From the NCBI GenBank assembly GCA_017552615.1, contig JAFZPI010000045.1, positions 1 to 42,665 on the forward strand: a stretch of 42,665 bases of DNA. The letters are read 5' to 3'. The notes under the pieces were generated by a model. The model did not search any database and was not told the origin of the DNA. It worked only from the letters and a program-made list of their open reading frames with translations. A program made the translations under genes and the position numbers. This DNA comes from Clostridia bacterium. GTDB lineage: Bacteria; Bacillota; Clostridia; Christensenellales; Aristaeellaceae. Below are positions 31,087 to 40,019 of the stretch, in pieces (within the stretch, counting starts at the first letter, position 1; each line of letters opens with the position of its first letter).

Positions 31087-34053
31087 ATGAAGACCATGCG
31101 GAGAATCCTGCCCTTCAATGATGGCTGGTCCTTTGCCAAACCGGGGGAGACCCCGGTCCCGGTCACACTGCCCCACACCTGGAACGCGATTGACGGCCAG
31201 GATGGCGGCAACGACTACTGGCGCGGCACGGCGGCTTACACCAAGACATTCGACCGTCCAGAAACGGAGCCGGGCGAGCGCGTTTTCCTGTCCTTTGACG
31301 GTGTCGGCATGACGGCGGACGTGAGTCTCAACGGCCATTCGCTCTGCCGTCACGAGGGCGGGTATTCCACCTTCCGGGTCGACATCACCGACGTGCTGGC
31401 GGACCGAAATGAACTGACCGTCCTGGCGGACAACAGCCAGAATGACCGCGTTTATCCCCAGAAGGCAGACTTCACCTTCTACGGCGGGATTTATCGGGAT
31501 GTTTCCCTGATCATCGTCCCCGCGGAACACTTTGAATTGGTCAAGAGCGGTACACCCGGCCTCAAAGTGACGCCTGTGCTGAAGGATGGTTTTGCCGAAG
31601 TCACCGTGGAAACCTGGCAGAACACGAATGCATCGGTGCGTATGACGGTAAACGGGGAGACGAAGGAAGTGCCTTCCGAAGACGGTCACGCCGTAGGTGT
31701 TTTCAAAATTACGGATCCCCATTTGTGGAACGGCGTGGAGGATCCCTATCTCTACACCGCGGAGGCTACGCTTCCTTCCGGGGACCGGATCAGCGCCCGT
31801 TTCGGTGTGCGCAGTATTGCCTTTAACCCGGAGAAGGGATTCTTCCTGAACGGAAAGAGCTATCCCCTGCGCGGGGTCAGCCGCCATCAGGACCGGGAGG
31901 GGATCGGCAACGCGCTGCTGCCGGAGCATCACCGGGAGGACATCGCCCTGATCCGGGAGATCGGCGCGAATACCGTGCGCCTGGCTCATTATCAGCACGC
32001 GCAGTGTTTCTACGACCTCTGTGACGAAGCGGGGCTGATCGTCTGGGCAGAGATCCCATATATCACGGAACATATGCCCAACGGACGGGCAAACACGCTG
32101 TCCCAGATGCGGGAGCTGATCACCCAGTGCTATAACCACCCCTCCATCGTCTGCTGGGGACTCTCCAACGAAATCACCGCAGCCAGTCCGGTGGATGAAG
32201 ACCTGCAGGAAAACCATCGCCTGCTGAACGACCTGTGCCACCGGATGGACGCCACGCGGCCCACCACCATGGCGCATGTATTCATGCTGGAGACGGACAG
32301 CCCGCTGATCGGCATCGCGGACATTGGCAGCTACAACCTGTACTTCGGCTGGTATCTGGGCGAACTGAGTCAGAACGAAGCGTTCTTTGACAAATACCAT
32401 GCGGAGCACCCGGACCGGGTGATCGGTTTTTCCGAGTACGGCGCCGACACAAACGTACAGTTCCATTCGTCTGCCCCGGAACGCGGGGATTACACGGAGG
32501 AATACCAGTGCCGCTATCACGAGCACATCCTGAACTGCATCGAACAGCGACCCTTCCTCTGGGCGACCCATGTCTGGAACATGTTTGATTTCGCCGCGGA
32601 CGGCCGGGATGAAGGCGGCAAGAAGGGGGTGAACCAAAAAGGCCTGGTCACCATGGACCGGAAGCTGAAGAAAGATGCCTTCTATCTGTACAAAGCCGCC
32701 TGGAGCCGGGCGCCTTTTGTTCACCTGTGCGGAAGCCGCTACACAGACCGGATAGAGGACGAGACAGAGATCAAAGTTTATTCGAATTTGCCGACAGTTA
32801 CCCTTTATATGGACGGTGCCAAGATTGGCGAGCAAACGGGTCAACAAGTTTTCACTTTCAGGATCCGCATAACCGAAGAGCATCTCATCCGAGCCGTCGC
32901 GGGCGACTGCTCTGATAAAATGACCGTCCGCCGCGCGGCGGAGCCCAACCCGGCGTATCGCTTCCTGAAGCAGGAAGTGGTCAACTGGTTCGATCGGGAA
33001 GAGATTGACCCGGCATACTACTCCGTCCGAGACACCCTGGGCGACTTGCGCAAACATCCGCAATCCATGTTCCTTCTGGAGACCATGATGGACCGGATGC
33101 GCGCGGCCCGGGGGGATGTTGCCAGGAGCACAGCCGCCAATCCGATGCTGGCGGCCATGATGCAGGGGATGACGCTCGAAAGCCTGCTCCGACAGGCGGG
33201 CAATGTTCCTGCTGAAACGGTGAGGCAGCTGAATGAGACGCTGCAGCAGATCCCCAAAGCGGACGCGGAACGCCTCCGGGATAACTGGGATCCGCAGCAG
33301 ATGGCGTCGGACATTCATCGCGTTGAAAACGCTTATGATCTGGATGACCGTTTTGTGCTGCGGGACGGGAAGCGTCATCCCTTTGCCGTGATCTGTCCCG
33401 GCGGCGCGTATACCATGGTGTGCAGCTATGTGGAGGGCGTTCCCTTTGCGAAACGGCTGAATGAGATGGGCATTTCCGCGTTTATCGTGTATTACCGTGT
33501 CCGGGAACTGGCGCGTTTTCCGGCGCCGCAGGACGATCTGGCCCGCGCGGTGCGGGAGATCCTGACCCGGGCGGACGAATACGGGCTGGACATCAGACAC
33601 TATTCGGTCTGGGGCTCCTCTGCCGGTGGACACTTGGCAGCCAGCTTTGGCACAACGGCGATGGGGTACTCCCATTACGGGCTTCCCAAGCCGGAGGCCA
33701 TGGTCCTGGTGTATCCCGTCATCAGCATGGACCGGGAGATCACGGAGAACGAGACGCACAACAATCTGCTTGGTGCAGAGGCAACAAAAGAACAGGAATG
33801 TTCCGCCAGCGTGGACCTTCAGGTCGACGCGAACTACCCGCCCACCTACATCTGGTGCGGCGACGCGGACCGGGTCGTGAAACCGGAGAACACAAAGAGG
33901 ATGGCGGACGCGCTGCGGGCAGCAGGCATTCCGTACCGCTGCGAGATTTTCCCGGGCATTGACCACGGTGTCGGCCTGGCCGCAAACACGGCGGCAGGGG
34001 AATGGTTTGACCACGCGGCGGCGTTCTGGAAACAGCAGATGACGGATCAATGA
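31087..34053 (+). CDS. GH2 glycosidase fused to an acetyl-esterase-like hydrolase
   Basis: The 988-residue protein has two catalytic parts and no signal peptide. Residues 1 to about 615 are a full GH2 enzyme: jelly-roll, immunoglobulin-like domain and barrel, acid/base E362 (GLSNEIT) and nucleophile E450 (FSEYGAD). Residues about 646-725 form a methionine-rich helical linker (LRKHPQS, MMQGMTLESLL). Residues about 745-988 are an alpha/beta hydrolase of the BD-FAE/acetyl-esterase kind: CPGGAY, GSSAGGH with S845, an Asp in GDADRVV and a His in DHGVG. One chain may thus deacetylate a sugar and cleave its glycosidic bond. The frame is open throughout, so the fusion is real unless misassembled. A second ATG at 31096 has the better ribosome spacing. 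Confidence 0.88.
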   Translation: MKTMRRILPFNDGWSFAKPGETPVPVTLPHTWNAIDGQDGGNDYWRGTAAYTKTFDRPETEPGERVFLSFDGVGMTADVSLNGHSLCRHEGGYSTFRVDITDVLADRNELTVLADNSQNDRVYPQKADFTFYGGIYRDVSLIIVPAEHFELVKSGTPGLKVTPVLKDGFAEVTVETWQNTNASVRMTVNGETKEVPSEDGHAVGVFKITDPHLWNGVEDPYLYTAEATLPSGDRISARFGVRSIAFNPEKGFFLNGKSYPLRGVSRHQDREGIGNALLPEHHREDIALIREIGANTVRLAHYQHAQCFYDLCDEAGLIVWAEIPYITEHMPNGRANTLSQMRELITQCYNHPSIVCWGLSNEITAASPVDEDLQENHRLLNDLCHRMDATRPTTMAHVFMLETDSPLIGIADIGSYNLYFGWYLGELSQNEAFFDKYHAEHPDRVIGFSEYGADTNVQFHSSAPERGDYTEEYQCRYHEHILNCIEQRPFLWATHVWNMFDFAADGRDEGGKKGVNQKGLVTMDRKLKKDAFYLYKAAWSRAPFVHLCGSRYTDRIEDETEIKVYSNLPTVTLYMDGAKIGEQTGQQVFTFRIRITEEHLIRAVAGDCSDKMTVRRAAEPNPAYRFLKQEVVNWFDREEIDPAYYSVRDTLGDLRKHPQSMFLLETMMDRMRAARGDVARSTAANPMLAAMMQGMTLESLLRQAGNVPAETVRQLNETLQQIPKADAERLRDNWDPQQMASDIHRVENAYDLDDRFVLRDGKRHPFAVICPGGAYTMVCSYVEGVPFAKRLNEMGISAFIVYYRVRELARFPAPQDDLARAVREILTRADEYGLDIRHYSVWGSSAGGHLAASFGTTAMGYSHYGLPKPEAMVLVYPVISMDREITENETHNNLLGAEATKEQECSASVDLQVDANYPPTYIWCGDADRVVKPENTKRMADALRAAGIPYRCEIFPGIDHGVGLAANTAAGEWFDHAAAFWKQQMTDQ

Positions 34054-34062
34054 GGTGACAGG

Positions 34063-36315
34063 ATGAACTGCGACTGGATTGGACTTGAGGATGCTCACGC
34101 CGAGGGAAAGTTTGCCCTGTTCCGCCTGGACGCGGAATTGCCTGAATGCGCTTCGCTGACGGCGGAGATTACGGCGGCGGCGCAATATCGGCTCTGGGTG
34201 AACGGCGAACCCGTGTGCTCCGGTCCCTGCATGGGGGATCCGCATGTCTGGTACGCCGATACGGTGGAACTGACACCGTACCTGAAGCCGGGCGTCAACC
34301 GTTTTGCCGCGCAGGTCCTGTGCGTGGACCCCGCAGAGGCGATTGATCAGGGCCGGGAGAACACTTCCCTGATCCGGCTGATGGTACCGGACCACCGTCA
34401 CCGTTTTGCCTTGGCCGGGGCTGTTGGGGATGCGGACCTGTCCACAGGAAAGGCCGACTGGCGCGTCATGCCGGATGAAGGCCGGTCGCTGCGCACGGAC
34501 AAGATCACCGAATTCCTGGGGGCGACCTCTGAGACCGTGGACTTCAATGTCAGTCCGGTTTCATGGCAGGACGCGGACTGTTCGGGCTGGCCCAGGGCCG
34601 TTCGCCTGGAGAGCGTGGAGCCCGACAACTATTATCCCACGGTCGGGATCACCAAGCGCTATCCCGTGCAGCCCAGACCCATCCCGATGCTCTTTGAGCG
34701 GGAGGAGGGTTTTGAACGGGAAGTGCTGACGCATACCAGCATTCTTGAAAAAGGCTTTAGCGAAATCCCGCCGCACAGCATTTTTGAAGCGGTGCTGGAC
34801 GCCGGCCAGGTGAAGGTGACGCATCCGGTTTTTCCGTTGGAAGGCGGCAGGGGGGCATCCCTGGAAATCACTTATTTCGAAAAATTCACGGCCGAGGGGC
34901 AGAACCTTCGCCGGGACGACTGGGAGCACGGGGAGATTGAGGGCGTCCGGGACTGCGTGACGCTCAGCGGGGACACGGTGCGCTACGAGCCCTTCATGGT
35001 ACGTACCTTCCGGTTTATCCGTCTTCGGCTGGCGACCGGGGAACAAGGCGCTGTGCTGCGTCTGCCGGCCTTCCGCCGAACGGGCTATCCGCTGACGGAG
35101 GACAGTAAGGTTTCGTCTTCTGAGCCCTGGGTGGGTCAGTTCTGGCGCATGAGCGTCGAGACCCTGCAGAACTGCATGCTGAGCACCTACATGGACTGCC
35201 CCTATTATGAGCAGCTCCAGTACATCATGGACACGCGCCTGCAGGTGCTGTTCAACAATGCCGTCAGCCGCGACACCAGGATGGCCCGGAAAGCGCTGGA
35301 GGACTTCCACCGAAGCATCCTGCCCTGCGGCCTGCTGCCGGGCAAGTATCCGACCGCCTATCTGCAGGTCATCTCGACCTTCTCCCTGCACTACATCTTT
35401 ATGGTGCTGGAGTATTATCAACAGACCGGCGATCCGGAGGTCCTCCGCCTGTACCGGGCGGACTGCGACCGGATCCTGGCCTATTACGAACAGCATCTCA
35501 CCGCGCGCGGGATGATGGGAAACCCCGGCTACTGGCCTTTCGTGGACTGGCAGGATGCCTGGAGGGACAACGCGGGTGTCCCCGCTGCGCTTCGGAAAGG
35601 CGAGAGCGCGATTATCTCCCTGATGTACGCCTATGCGCTCGGCTGCGCCGCTGAGATCAACCGCGCCAGCGGCAGGCCCGGCTTGGCAGAGGAGTACCTG
35701 GAGAGGAAACAACAGGTCTGTGCGGCGGTGCAAGCCCTGTGCTGGGACGAGGAAAGGAAGATGTACCGGGAAGGGCCGGCCTTCCGCCAGTACACGCAGC
35801 ACGCCCAGGCCTGGGCTGTCCTTTGCGGGATCGGGGACGCGCGCTGCCTGCGGGCGGCTATGGATGCCCCGGATGTGCTTCGCGTCACCTTCTCCACCAG
35901 CAACGAATGGTTCCGGGCATTGGAAAAAGCGGGTCTGTACAACCACGCAAAAAAGACCTTGCAGCAGTGGATCGACCTGATCGCTCTCGGCTGCAAGACC
36001 TGCCCCGAGACGCCAGGGATTACACGCAGCGAAAACCATGCCTGGAGCGCTCAGCCCATGCTGGAGCTGATCCGGGGCGTGGCCGGAATCCGACAGGAAG
36101 GCATCGGGTGGAACCGTGTCGTGATTGCGCCGCATCTGATGGATCTGCCAGACCTTTCCGGCACGCTGGCAACGCCAAAGGGAGACATCTCGTTTGCGTA
36201 TCAGCCGGACCGCTATGAAGTCACGCTGCCCGAAGGCATAACGGGGACTTTCATGGATCCCGACGGCCATACTAAAGCCCTGCATGAAGGATTCCAACGG
36301 ATTGAGAGGTCATGA
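34063..36315 (+). CDS. Alpha-L-rhamnosidase, GH78-like
   Basis: The 750-residue protein has no signal peptide. N-terminal beta-sandwich domains (about 1-330, with YRLWVNGEPV, FDCVNLS-like spacing and RYEPFMVRTFRFIRL) lead to an (alpha/alpha)6 barrel (about 340-680) and a short C-terminal beta domain (about 685-750). The active-site region DCPYYEQLQYIMDTR gives candidates D378 and E383, and D495 lies in WPFVDWQDAW; the C-terminal HAWSAQPM matches the family. It should release terminal L-rhamnose, which the rha operon can use. In this sub-branch the classical CPQRDER motif is replaced by CPYYEQ, so another sugar specificity is possible. It follows the fusion gene by 9 bases and overlaps the GH1 gene by four. 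Confidence 0.83.
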   Translation: MNCDWIGLEDAHAEGKFALFRLDAELPECASLTAEITAAAQYRLWVNGEPVCSGPCMGDPHVWYADTVELTPYLKPGVNRFAAQVLCVDPAEAIDQGRENTSLIRLMVPDHRHRFALAGAVGDADLSTGKADWRVMPDEGRSLRTDKITEFLGATSETVDFNVSPVSWQDADCSGWPRAVRLESVEPDNYYPTVGITKRYPVQPRPIPMLFEREEGFEREVLTHTSILEKGFSEIPPHSIFEAVLDAGQVKVTHPVFPLEGGRGASLEITYFEKFTAEGQNLRRDDWEHGEIEGVRDCVTLSGDTVRYEPFMVRTFRFIRLRLATGEQGAVLRLPAFRRTGYPLTEDSKVSSSEPWVGQFWRMSVETLQNCMLSTYMDCPYYEQLQYIMDTRLQVLFNNAVSRDTRMARKALEDFHRSILPCGLLPGKYPTAYLQVISTFSLHYIFMVLEYYQQTGDPEVLRLYRADCDRILAYYEQHLTARGMMGNPGYWPFVDWQDAWRDNAGVPAALRKGESAIISLMYAYALGCAAEINRASGRPGLAEEYLERKQQVCAAVQALCWDEERKMYREGPAFRQYTQHAQAWAVLCGIGDARCLRAAMDAPDVLRVTFSTSNEWFRALEKAGLYNHAKKTLQQWIDLIALGCKTCPETPGITRSENHAWSAQPMLELIRGVAGIRQEGIGWNRVVIAPHLMDLPDLSGTLATPKGDISFAYQPDRYEVTLPEGITGTFMDPDGHTKALHEGFQRIERS

Positions 36316-37592
36316 ACATGAAATTGCCCTTGGGTTTTTGGGTCGGCGCGGCCACCGCGGCCCATCAGGTGGAGGGGAACAATACCCGCAGCGACTACTG
36401 GGCCCAGGAACAGATACCTCACGGAGGCTTCAGGGAGCCCAGCGGGATCGCGTGCGATCACTACAACCGCTATGAAGAGGATATCCGCCTGATGGCGGAA
36501 GCGGGGCTCAACGCCTACCGCTTCAGCATCGAATGGGCGCGGATCGAGCCGGAGGAAGGACGGTTTGACGTGCAGGAGACGGAGCATTACCGCCGGGTGA
36601 TCCGCTGCTGCCGGGAACGCGGCATCGAGCCCATCGTGACGCTGCATCACTTTACCAGCCCGGTGTGGCTGATCCGGAAAGGCGGCTGGGAGGCGGACAC
36701 CACGCCCGCCGATTTCGCCCGGTACGCGGCGTACATCGGGGAGCAGCTTGGGTCGGAACTCCGATATGTCTGCACGATCAACGAGGCCAACATGGGCGTG
36801 CAGATCTCAGCCGTGGCCCGGGACATTTTTCAGCAGATGCAGGCCGCCGGAAAGATCCAGATGGGGGTGAATCTGGAAGACCTGATGCGGAAGGGCGGCG
36901 ACACAGCCCGGGAAAACCGCGAAGTGTTCGGCACGGACAATCCCGCGGTCTTTGTCTCTGCCCGCACCCCGCACGGAGACGAAATCGTCATGCAGGCGCA
37001 CAGGGAGGCAAGGGCGGCGCTCCGCAAAGCCGCGCCGCACCTGAAGATCGGCTGGACCCTGAGCCTCCACGATGTGCAGGCTGTCCCCGGCGGCGAAGAG
37101 AGGGCCAGAGAAGAGTGGGGCCAGGAATTCACCCACTATCTGCCGGTCATAGCGGAAGACGATTTCATCGGCGTGCAGAACTATTCGCGCACCCTCATTG
37201 GTCCGGGCGGTTCTCTTCCGCCTCCCGAAGGCGCGGAACTGACCCAGATGGGCTACGAATTCTATCCCGAAGGTCTGGAACATGTGATCCGCCGTGTTCA
37301 CGAGGATTTCAAGGGTGAAATCCTGGTGACGGAGAACGGCATCGCCACCTCGGACGATACCCGCCGCGTGGCATTCATCACCCGCGCCCTTCAAGGCGTC
37401 GGCAGCTGCCTGCGGGACGGCCTTCCCGTCAAGGCCTACTGCTACTGGAGCCTTCTGGACAACTTCGAATGGCAGAAGGGCTTCTCCATGACCTTCGGCC
37501 TGATCGGTGTGGACCGTGAGACGATGTGGCGCATCCCGAAGGACAGCTTGTGGATGCTTGGGCAAAGCCTGATTGCGGACGACGGGAACTGA
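36312..37592 (+). CDS. GH1 beta-glycosidase
   Basis: The 426-residue TIM-barrel enzyme has no signal peptide. Features are FWVGAATAAHQVEG at the start, RFSIEWARIEP, acid/base E158 in TINEANMG (the usual TFNEP is altered at the position after Glu), nucleophile E341 in LVTENGI and the ending YWSLLDNFEWQKGF. It is shorter than the usual 440-480 residues and lacks part of the variable loops. It likely removes beta-linked glucose or a similar sugar from small glycosides inside the cell. It begins with ATGA overlap with the rhamnosidase and closes the operon, followed by a terminator. An in-frame ATG at 36318 is nearly as good a start. Confidence 0.92.
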   Translation: MNMKLPLGFWVGAATAAHQVEGNNTRSDYWAQEQIPHGGFREPSGIACDHYNRYEEDIRLMAEAGLNAYRFSIEWARIEPEEGRFDVQETEHYRRVIRCCRERGIEPIVTLHHFTSPVWLIRKGGWEADTTPADFARYAAYIGEQLGSELRYVCTINEANMGVQISAVARDIFQQMQAAGKIQMGVNLEDLMRKGGDTARENREVFGTDNPAVFVSARTPHGDEIVMQAHREARAALRKAAPHLKIGWTLSLHDVQAVPGGEERAREEWGQEFTHYLPVIAEDDFIGVQNYSRTLIGPGGSLPPPEGAELTQMGYEFYPEGLEHVIRRVHEDFKGEILVTENGIATSDDTRRVAFITRALQGVGSCLRDGLPVKAYCYWSLLDNFEWQKGFSMTFGLIGVDRETMWRIPKDSLWMLGQSLIADDGN

Positions 37593-37609
37593 TACGGAAG
37601 GATATGCTG

Positions 37610-37641
37610 AGCCCCTGTTTTCAAAAGAGGCAGGGGCTTTT
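37610..37641 (+). terminator. Rho-independent terminator closing the glycosidase operon
   Basis: AGCCCCTG (37610-37617) and CAGGGGCT (37631-37638) form an 8-bp stem; an inner TTTTCAAAAG can pair further in the loop. TTTT ends at 37641. Confidence 0.82.
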
Positions 37642-37648
37642 ATGTTTG

Positions 37649-37710
37649 GTCGGATTTGCGGTAAAAGCCGCCGTATTCCTGAAAGAACGTTCGAGGTCCA
37701 ATGTGATAAA
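37649..37710 (+). promoter_or_regulatory. Predicted YesN-type operator and promoter of the isomerase-transketolase-kinase transcript
   Basis: GTCGGATTT at 37649 has a weaker partner GCCGTATTC (6 of 9 bases) at 37670, again 21 bp on. GATAAA at 37705-37710 is a possible -10 after 26 bases. It is the weakest of the five sites. Confidence 0.55.
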
Positions 37711-37745
37711 TTCTCATTGCAGAGTAACATCAGGAGGTGTACCTC

Positions 37746-39173
37746 ATGTCCAAGACTGCCATCAAACTCGGCTTTGCCCCCACCCGCCGCGCCATCTTCA
37801 GCGCGCCTGCCGCAATTGAATACCGCAGGCTGACCGCGGGTCGCCTGCTGGAACTCGGGATTGACTTTGTGGATATCGACGACATCAACGAGGAAGGTCT
37901 GCTTTACGACGACGCGGGATTGGAAAAAATCATCGCTAAGTTCCAGGCGGAAAAGGTGGACGGTCTTTTTCTTCCCCACGCGAACTTCGGCACCGAGTAT
38001 GAGTGTGCCCGCCTGGCCAAGGCGTTGAATGTGCCTGTTCTGCTCTGGGGTCCGCGGGACGAACGCCCCGATGAAAACGGAATGCGCCTGCGCGACAGCC
38101 AGTGTGGCCTGTTTGCCACGGGCAAGGTGCTGCGCCGTTTCCGTGTGCCTTTCACTTACATGAACAACTGCAACCTGACCGATTCGGAGTTTGAACGCGG
38201 CATCCGTGATTTCCTGGCAGTCTGTAACGTGGTCAAAGTCTTCCGTCACACCCGCATTTTGCAGATCGGGCCGCGCCCCTTTGACTTCTGGTCCACCATG
38301 TGCAACGAGGGCGAGCTGTTGGAGAAGTTCAACATTCAGCTGGCCCCCATCCCGCTGCCGGAGCTCTACGCGGAAACGAAGAAGTGGCGGGACGAGAAGA
38401 CCGAGGTGCAGAAGGTCGTCGCTTACTGTAAGGAAAACATGACCTGCAACATCGAAGATCATTACCTGACCATTGTAGCTGAACTCAAGGTTGCCATGAA
38501 AGCACTTGCAGAGAAGTACGGTTGCAACGCTGTCGCGATCCAGTGCTGGAACGCCCTGCAGGACGAGATCCACATCATGCCCTGCGCCGCCAACAGCCTG
38601 CTGAACGAGGAAGGCATCCCGGTCGTCTGCGAGACAGACATCCACGGCGCCGTCTCTCAGCTGATCGCGGAGGCGGCCACCATGAACGAGCGCCGCGTGA
38701 TGTTCTCCGACTGGACGGTGCGCCATCCGGACAATGACAACGGTGAACTGCTGCAGCACTGCGGCCCCTGGCCCATTTCCGTGGCAAAAGAAAAGCCTGC
38801 CATCTGTGTGCCGGTGGCTTTCCCGCAGAACGGCGCGGTATCCGCGGAGGCCAAGCACGGCCTGATGAGCCTTGTGCGCTTCGACGGAGACGAGGGCGAA
38901 TACAGCATCCTGCTGGGCCACGCGCGCGGGATCGACGGTCCCCGGACGCGCGGCACCTATGTGTGGGTCGAGGTCAACAATCTCAAGCGCCTGGAAGCCA
39001 AGGTGGTCGAAGGCCCCTACATCCACCATGTGGCGGCGATTCACGGCGACGTGGTGCCGGTGGTCTACGAAGCCTGCAAGTACATCGGCGTCAGGCCGGA
39101 TCTCTACGATCCCATTGAGGACAAGGTGAAGGCTTATCTGCACGGCGAGGACGTCGTGTTTGACGAAGTGTGA
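37746..39173 (+). CDS. FucI/AraA-fold sugar isomerase, candidate D-apiose isomerase
   Basis: The 475-residue protein has the FucI-type three-domain plan: an N-terminal Rossmann-like domain (IKLGFAPTRRAIFSAPAA, then GLFLPHANFGTEYE), a middle domain (AIQCWNALQDEIHIMPCAA) and a C-terminal barrel (SLVRFDGDEGEYSILLGHARG, HHVAAIHGDV). Metal-ligand candidates are the Glu and Asp in CETDIHGAV and the late histidines. Aldose-ketose isomerization is the family reaction. The following genes are a split transketolase and an FGGY kinase, the same set as ApsD, AptA/AptB and AplK of the D-apiose route, and there is no fuculose aldolase. I infer apiose or another branched or pentose sugar. It is distinct from the isomerase at 7422. 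AGGAGGTG precedes ATG 37746. Confidence 0.72.
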   Translation: MSKTAIKLGFAPTRRAIFSAPAAIEYRRLTAGRLLELGIDFVDIDDINEEGLLYDDAGLEKIIAKFQAEKVDGLFLPHANFGTEYECARLAKALNVPVLLWGPRDERPDENGMRLRDSQCGLFATGKVLRRFRVPFTYMNNCNLTDSEFERGIRDFLAVCNVVKVFRHTRILQIGPRPFDFWSTMCNEGELLEKFNIQLAPIPLPELYAETKKWRDEKTEVQKVVAYCKENMTCNIEDHYLTIVAELKVAMKALAEKYGCNAVAIQCWNALQDEIHIMPCAANSLLNEEGIPVVCETDIHGAVSQLIAEAATMNERRVMFSDWTVRHPDNDNGELLQHCGPWPISVAKEKPAICVPVAFPQNGAVSAEAKHGLMSLVRFDGDEGEYSILLGHARGIDGPRTRGTYVWVEVNNLKRLEAKVVEGPYIHHVAAIHGDVVPVVYEACKYIGVRPDLYDPIEDKVKAYLHGEDVVFDEV

Positions 39174-39188
39174 AAGGATACGGCGAGG

Positions 39189-40019
39189 ATGAACAGCTTG
39201 GCAGTCAAGGCCTATGATTTGCGCCAGGATGTGCTGGATATCATTGTATCCGGCGGCGGAGGGCATATCGGCGGCGACATGAGCAGCATGGAAATCATGC
39301 TGACGCTGTACAGCCGCATGAATGTTTCTCCCGACCGGGCGGACGACCCAAACCGGGACCGCTTCGTTCTGTCCAAAGGGCACTGCGTGGAGACGCTCTA
39401 TGCGGTGCTGGCGGACAAAGGCTTCCTGGACATTGAGGAAGTCAAGGCGCGGTTCTCGAGGTTCGGCAGCGAGTACATCGGTCACCCCCACAATACCCTG
39501 CCGGGCATTGAGATGAACTCCGGCTCCCTGGGGCACGGCCTGTCCGTGTGCGTGGGCATGGCGCTGGCGGGGAAGATGGACAGGAAGCGCTACCGGGTTT
39601 ACACCCTGATGGGAGACGGTGAGCTGGCCGAGGGCTCCGTATGGGAAGGAGCCATGGCGGCCGGGCACTATCGGCTGGACAATCTGTGCGCCGTCGTGGA
39701 CCGCAACCATCTGCAGATCTCCGGCACCACCGAGCAGGTGATGAGCCCCGGTGATTTGCATGCGCGTTTTGCCGCCTTCGACTGGCATGTGATCGACGTG
39801 GCGGACGGCCATGACATTGACCGGCTGAACGCCGCTTTTGACGAGGCGGAGCGCACCCGGGGTCAGCCCACGGTGATCATCGCCAATACCGTGAAGGGCA
39901 AGGGTTCCGCGCTGATGGAAAACAAGGCGGGCTGGCATCACCACCTGCCCGATGCCGCGGAATGCGAAATCATCCGCAAAGACCTGAAGGAAAGGAAGGA
40001 GGCGCTGATGCGTGAATAA
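39189..40019 (+). CDS. Transketolase N-terminal (subunit A) half
   Basis: The 276-residue protein matches the thiamine-diphosphate-binding first half of transketolase: VSGGGGHIGGDMSSMEI, RFVLSKGHCVETLY, NSGSLGHGLSVCVGMA and the cofactor motif GDGELAEG at 142-149, followed by the usual DRNHLQISG. The second half is the next gene, overlapping by 8 bases, so the two make one heteromeric enzyme. Transketolases move a two-carbon ketol unit. In a sugar operon with an isomerase and kinase, it may act on a ketose phosphate such as apulose 4-phosphate, giving xylulose 5-phosphate and dihydroxyacetone phosphate. It could equally be a housekeeping-type split transketolase serving pentoses. Confidence 0.92.
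   Translation: MNSLAVKAYDLRQDVLDIIVSGGGGHIGGDMSSMEIMLTLYSRMNVSPDRADDPNRDRFVLSKGHCVETLYAVLADKGFLDIEEVKARFSRFGSEYIGHPHNTLPGIEMNSGSLGHGLSVCVGMALAGKMDRKRYRVYTLMGDGELAEGSVWEGAMAAGHYRLDNLCAVVDRNHLQISGTTEQVMSPGDLHARFAAFDWHVIDVADGHDIDRLNAAFDEAERTRGQPTVIIANTVKGKGSALMENKAGWHHHLPDAAECEIIRKDLKERKEALMRE

Noticed and set aside
30712-34401. Very long open frame on the minus strand opposite the GH2-esterase gene (over 1,200 codons)
   Set aside because: Its translation is His/Arg/Gly/Val-rich with no domain sense. It is opposite genes with clear catalytic motifs and arises from GC-rich codon bias.
37746-39173. Assignment of the isomerase as L-fucose isomerase FucI
   Set aside because: No fuculose-phosphate aldolase is near and the partner genes are transketolase halves, which fuculose 1-phosphate would not need.
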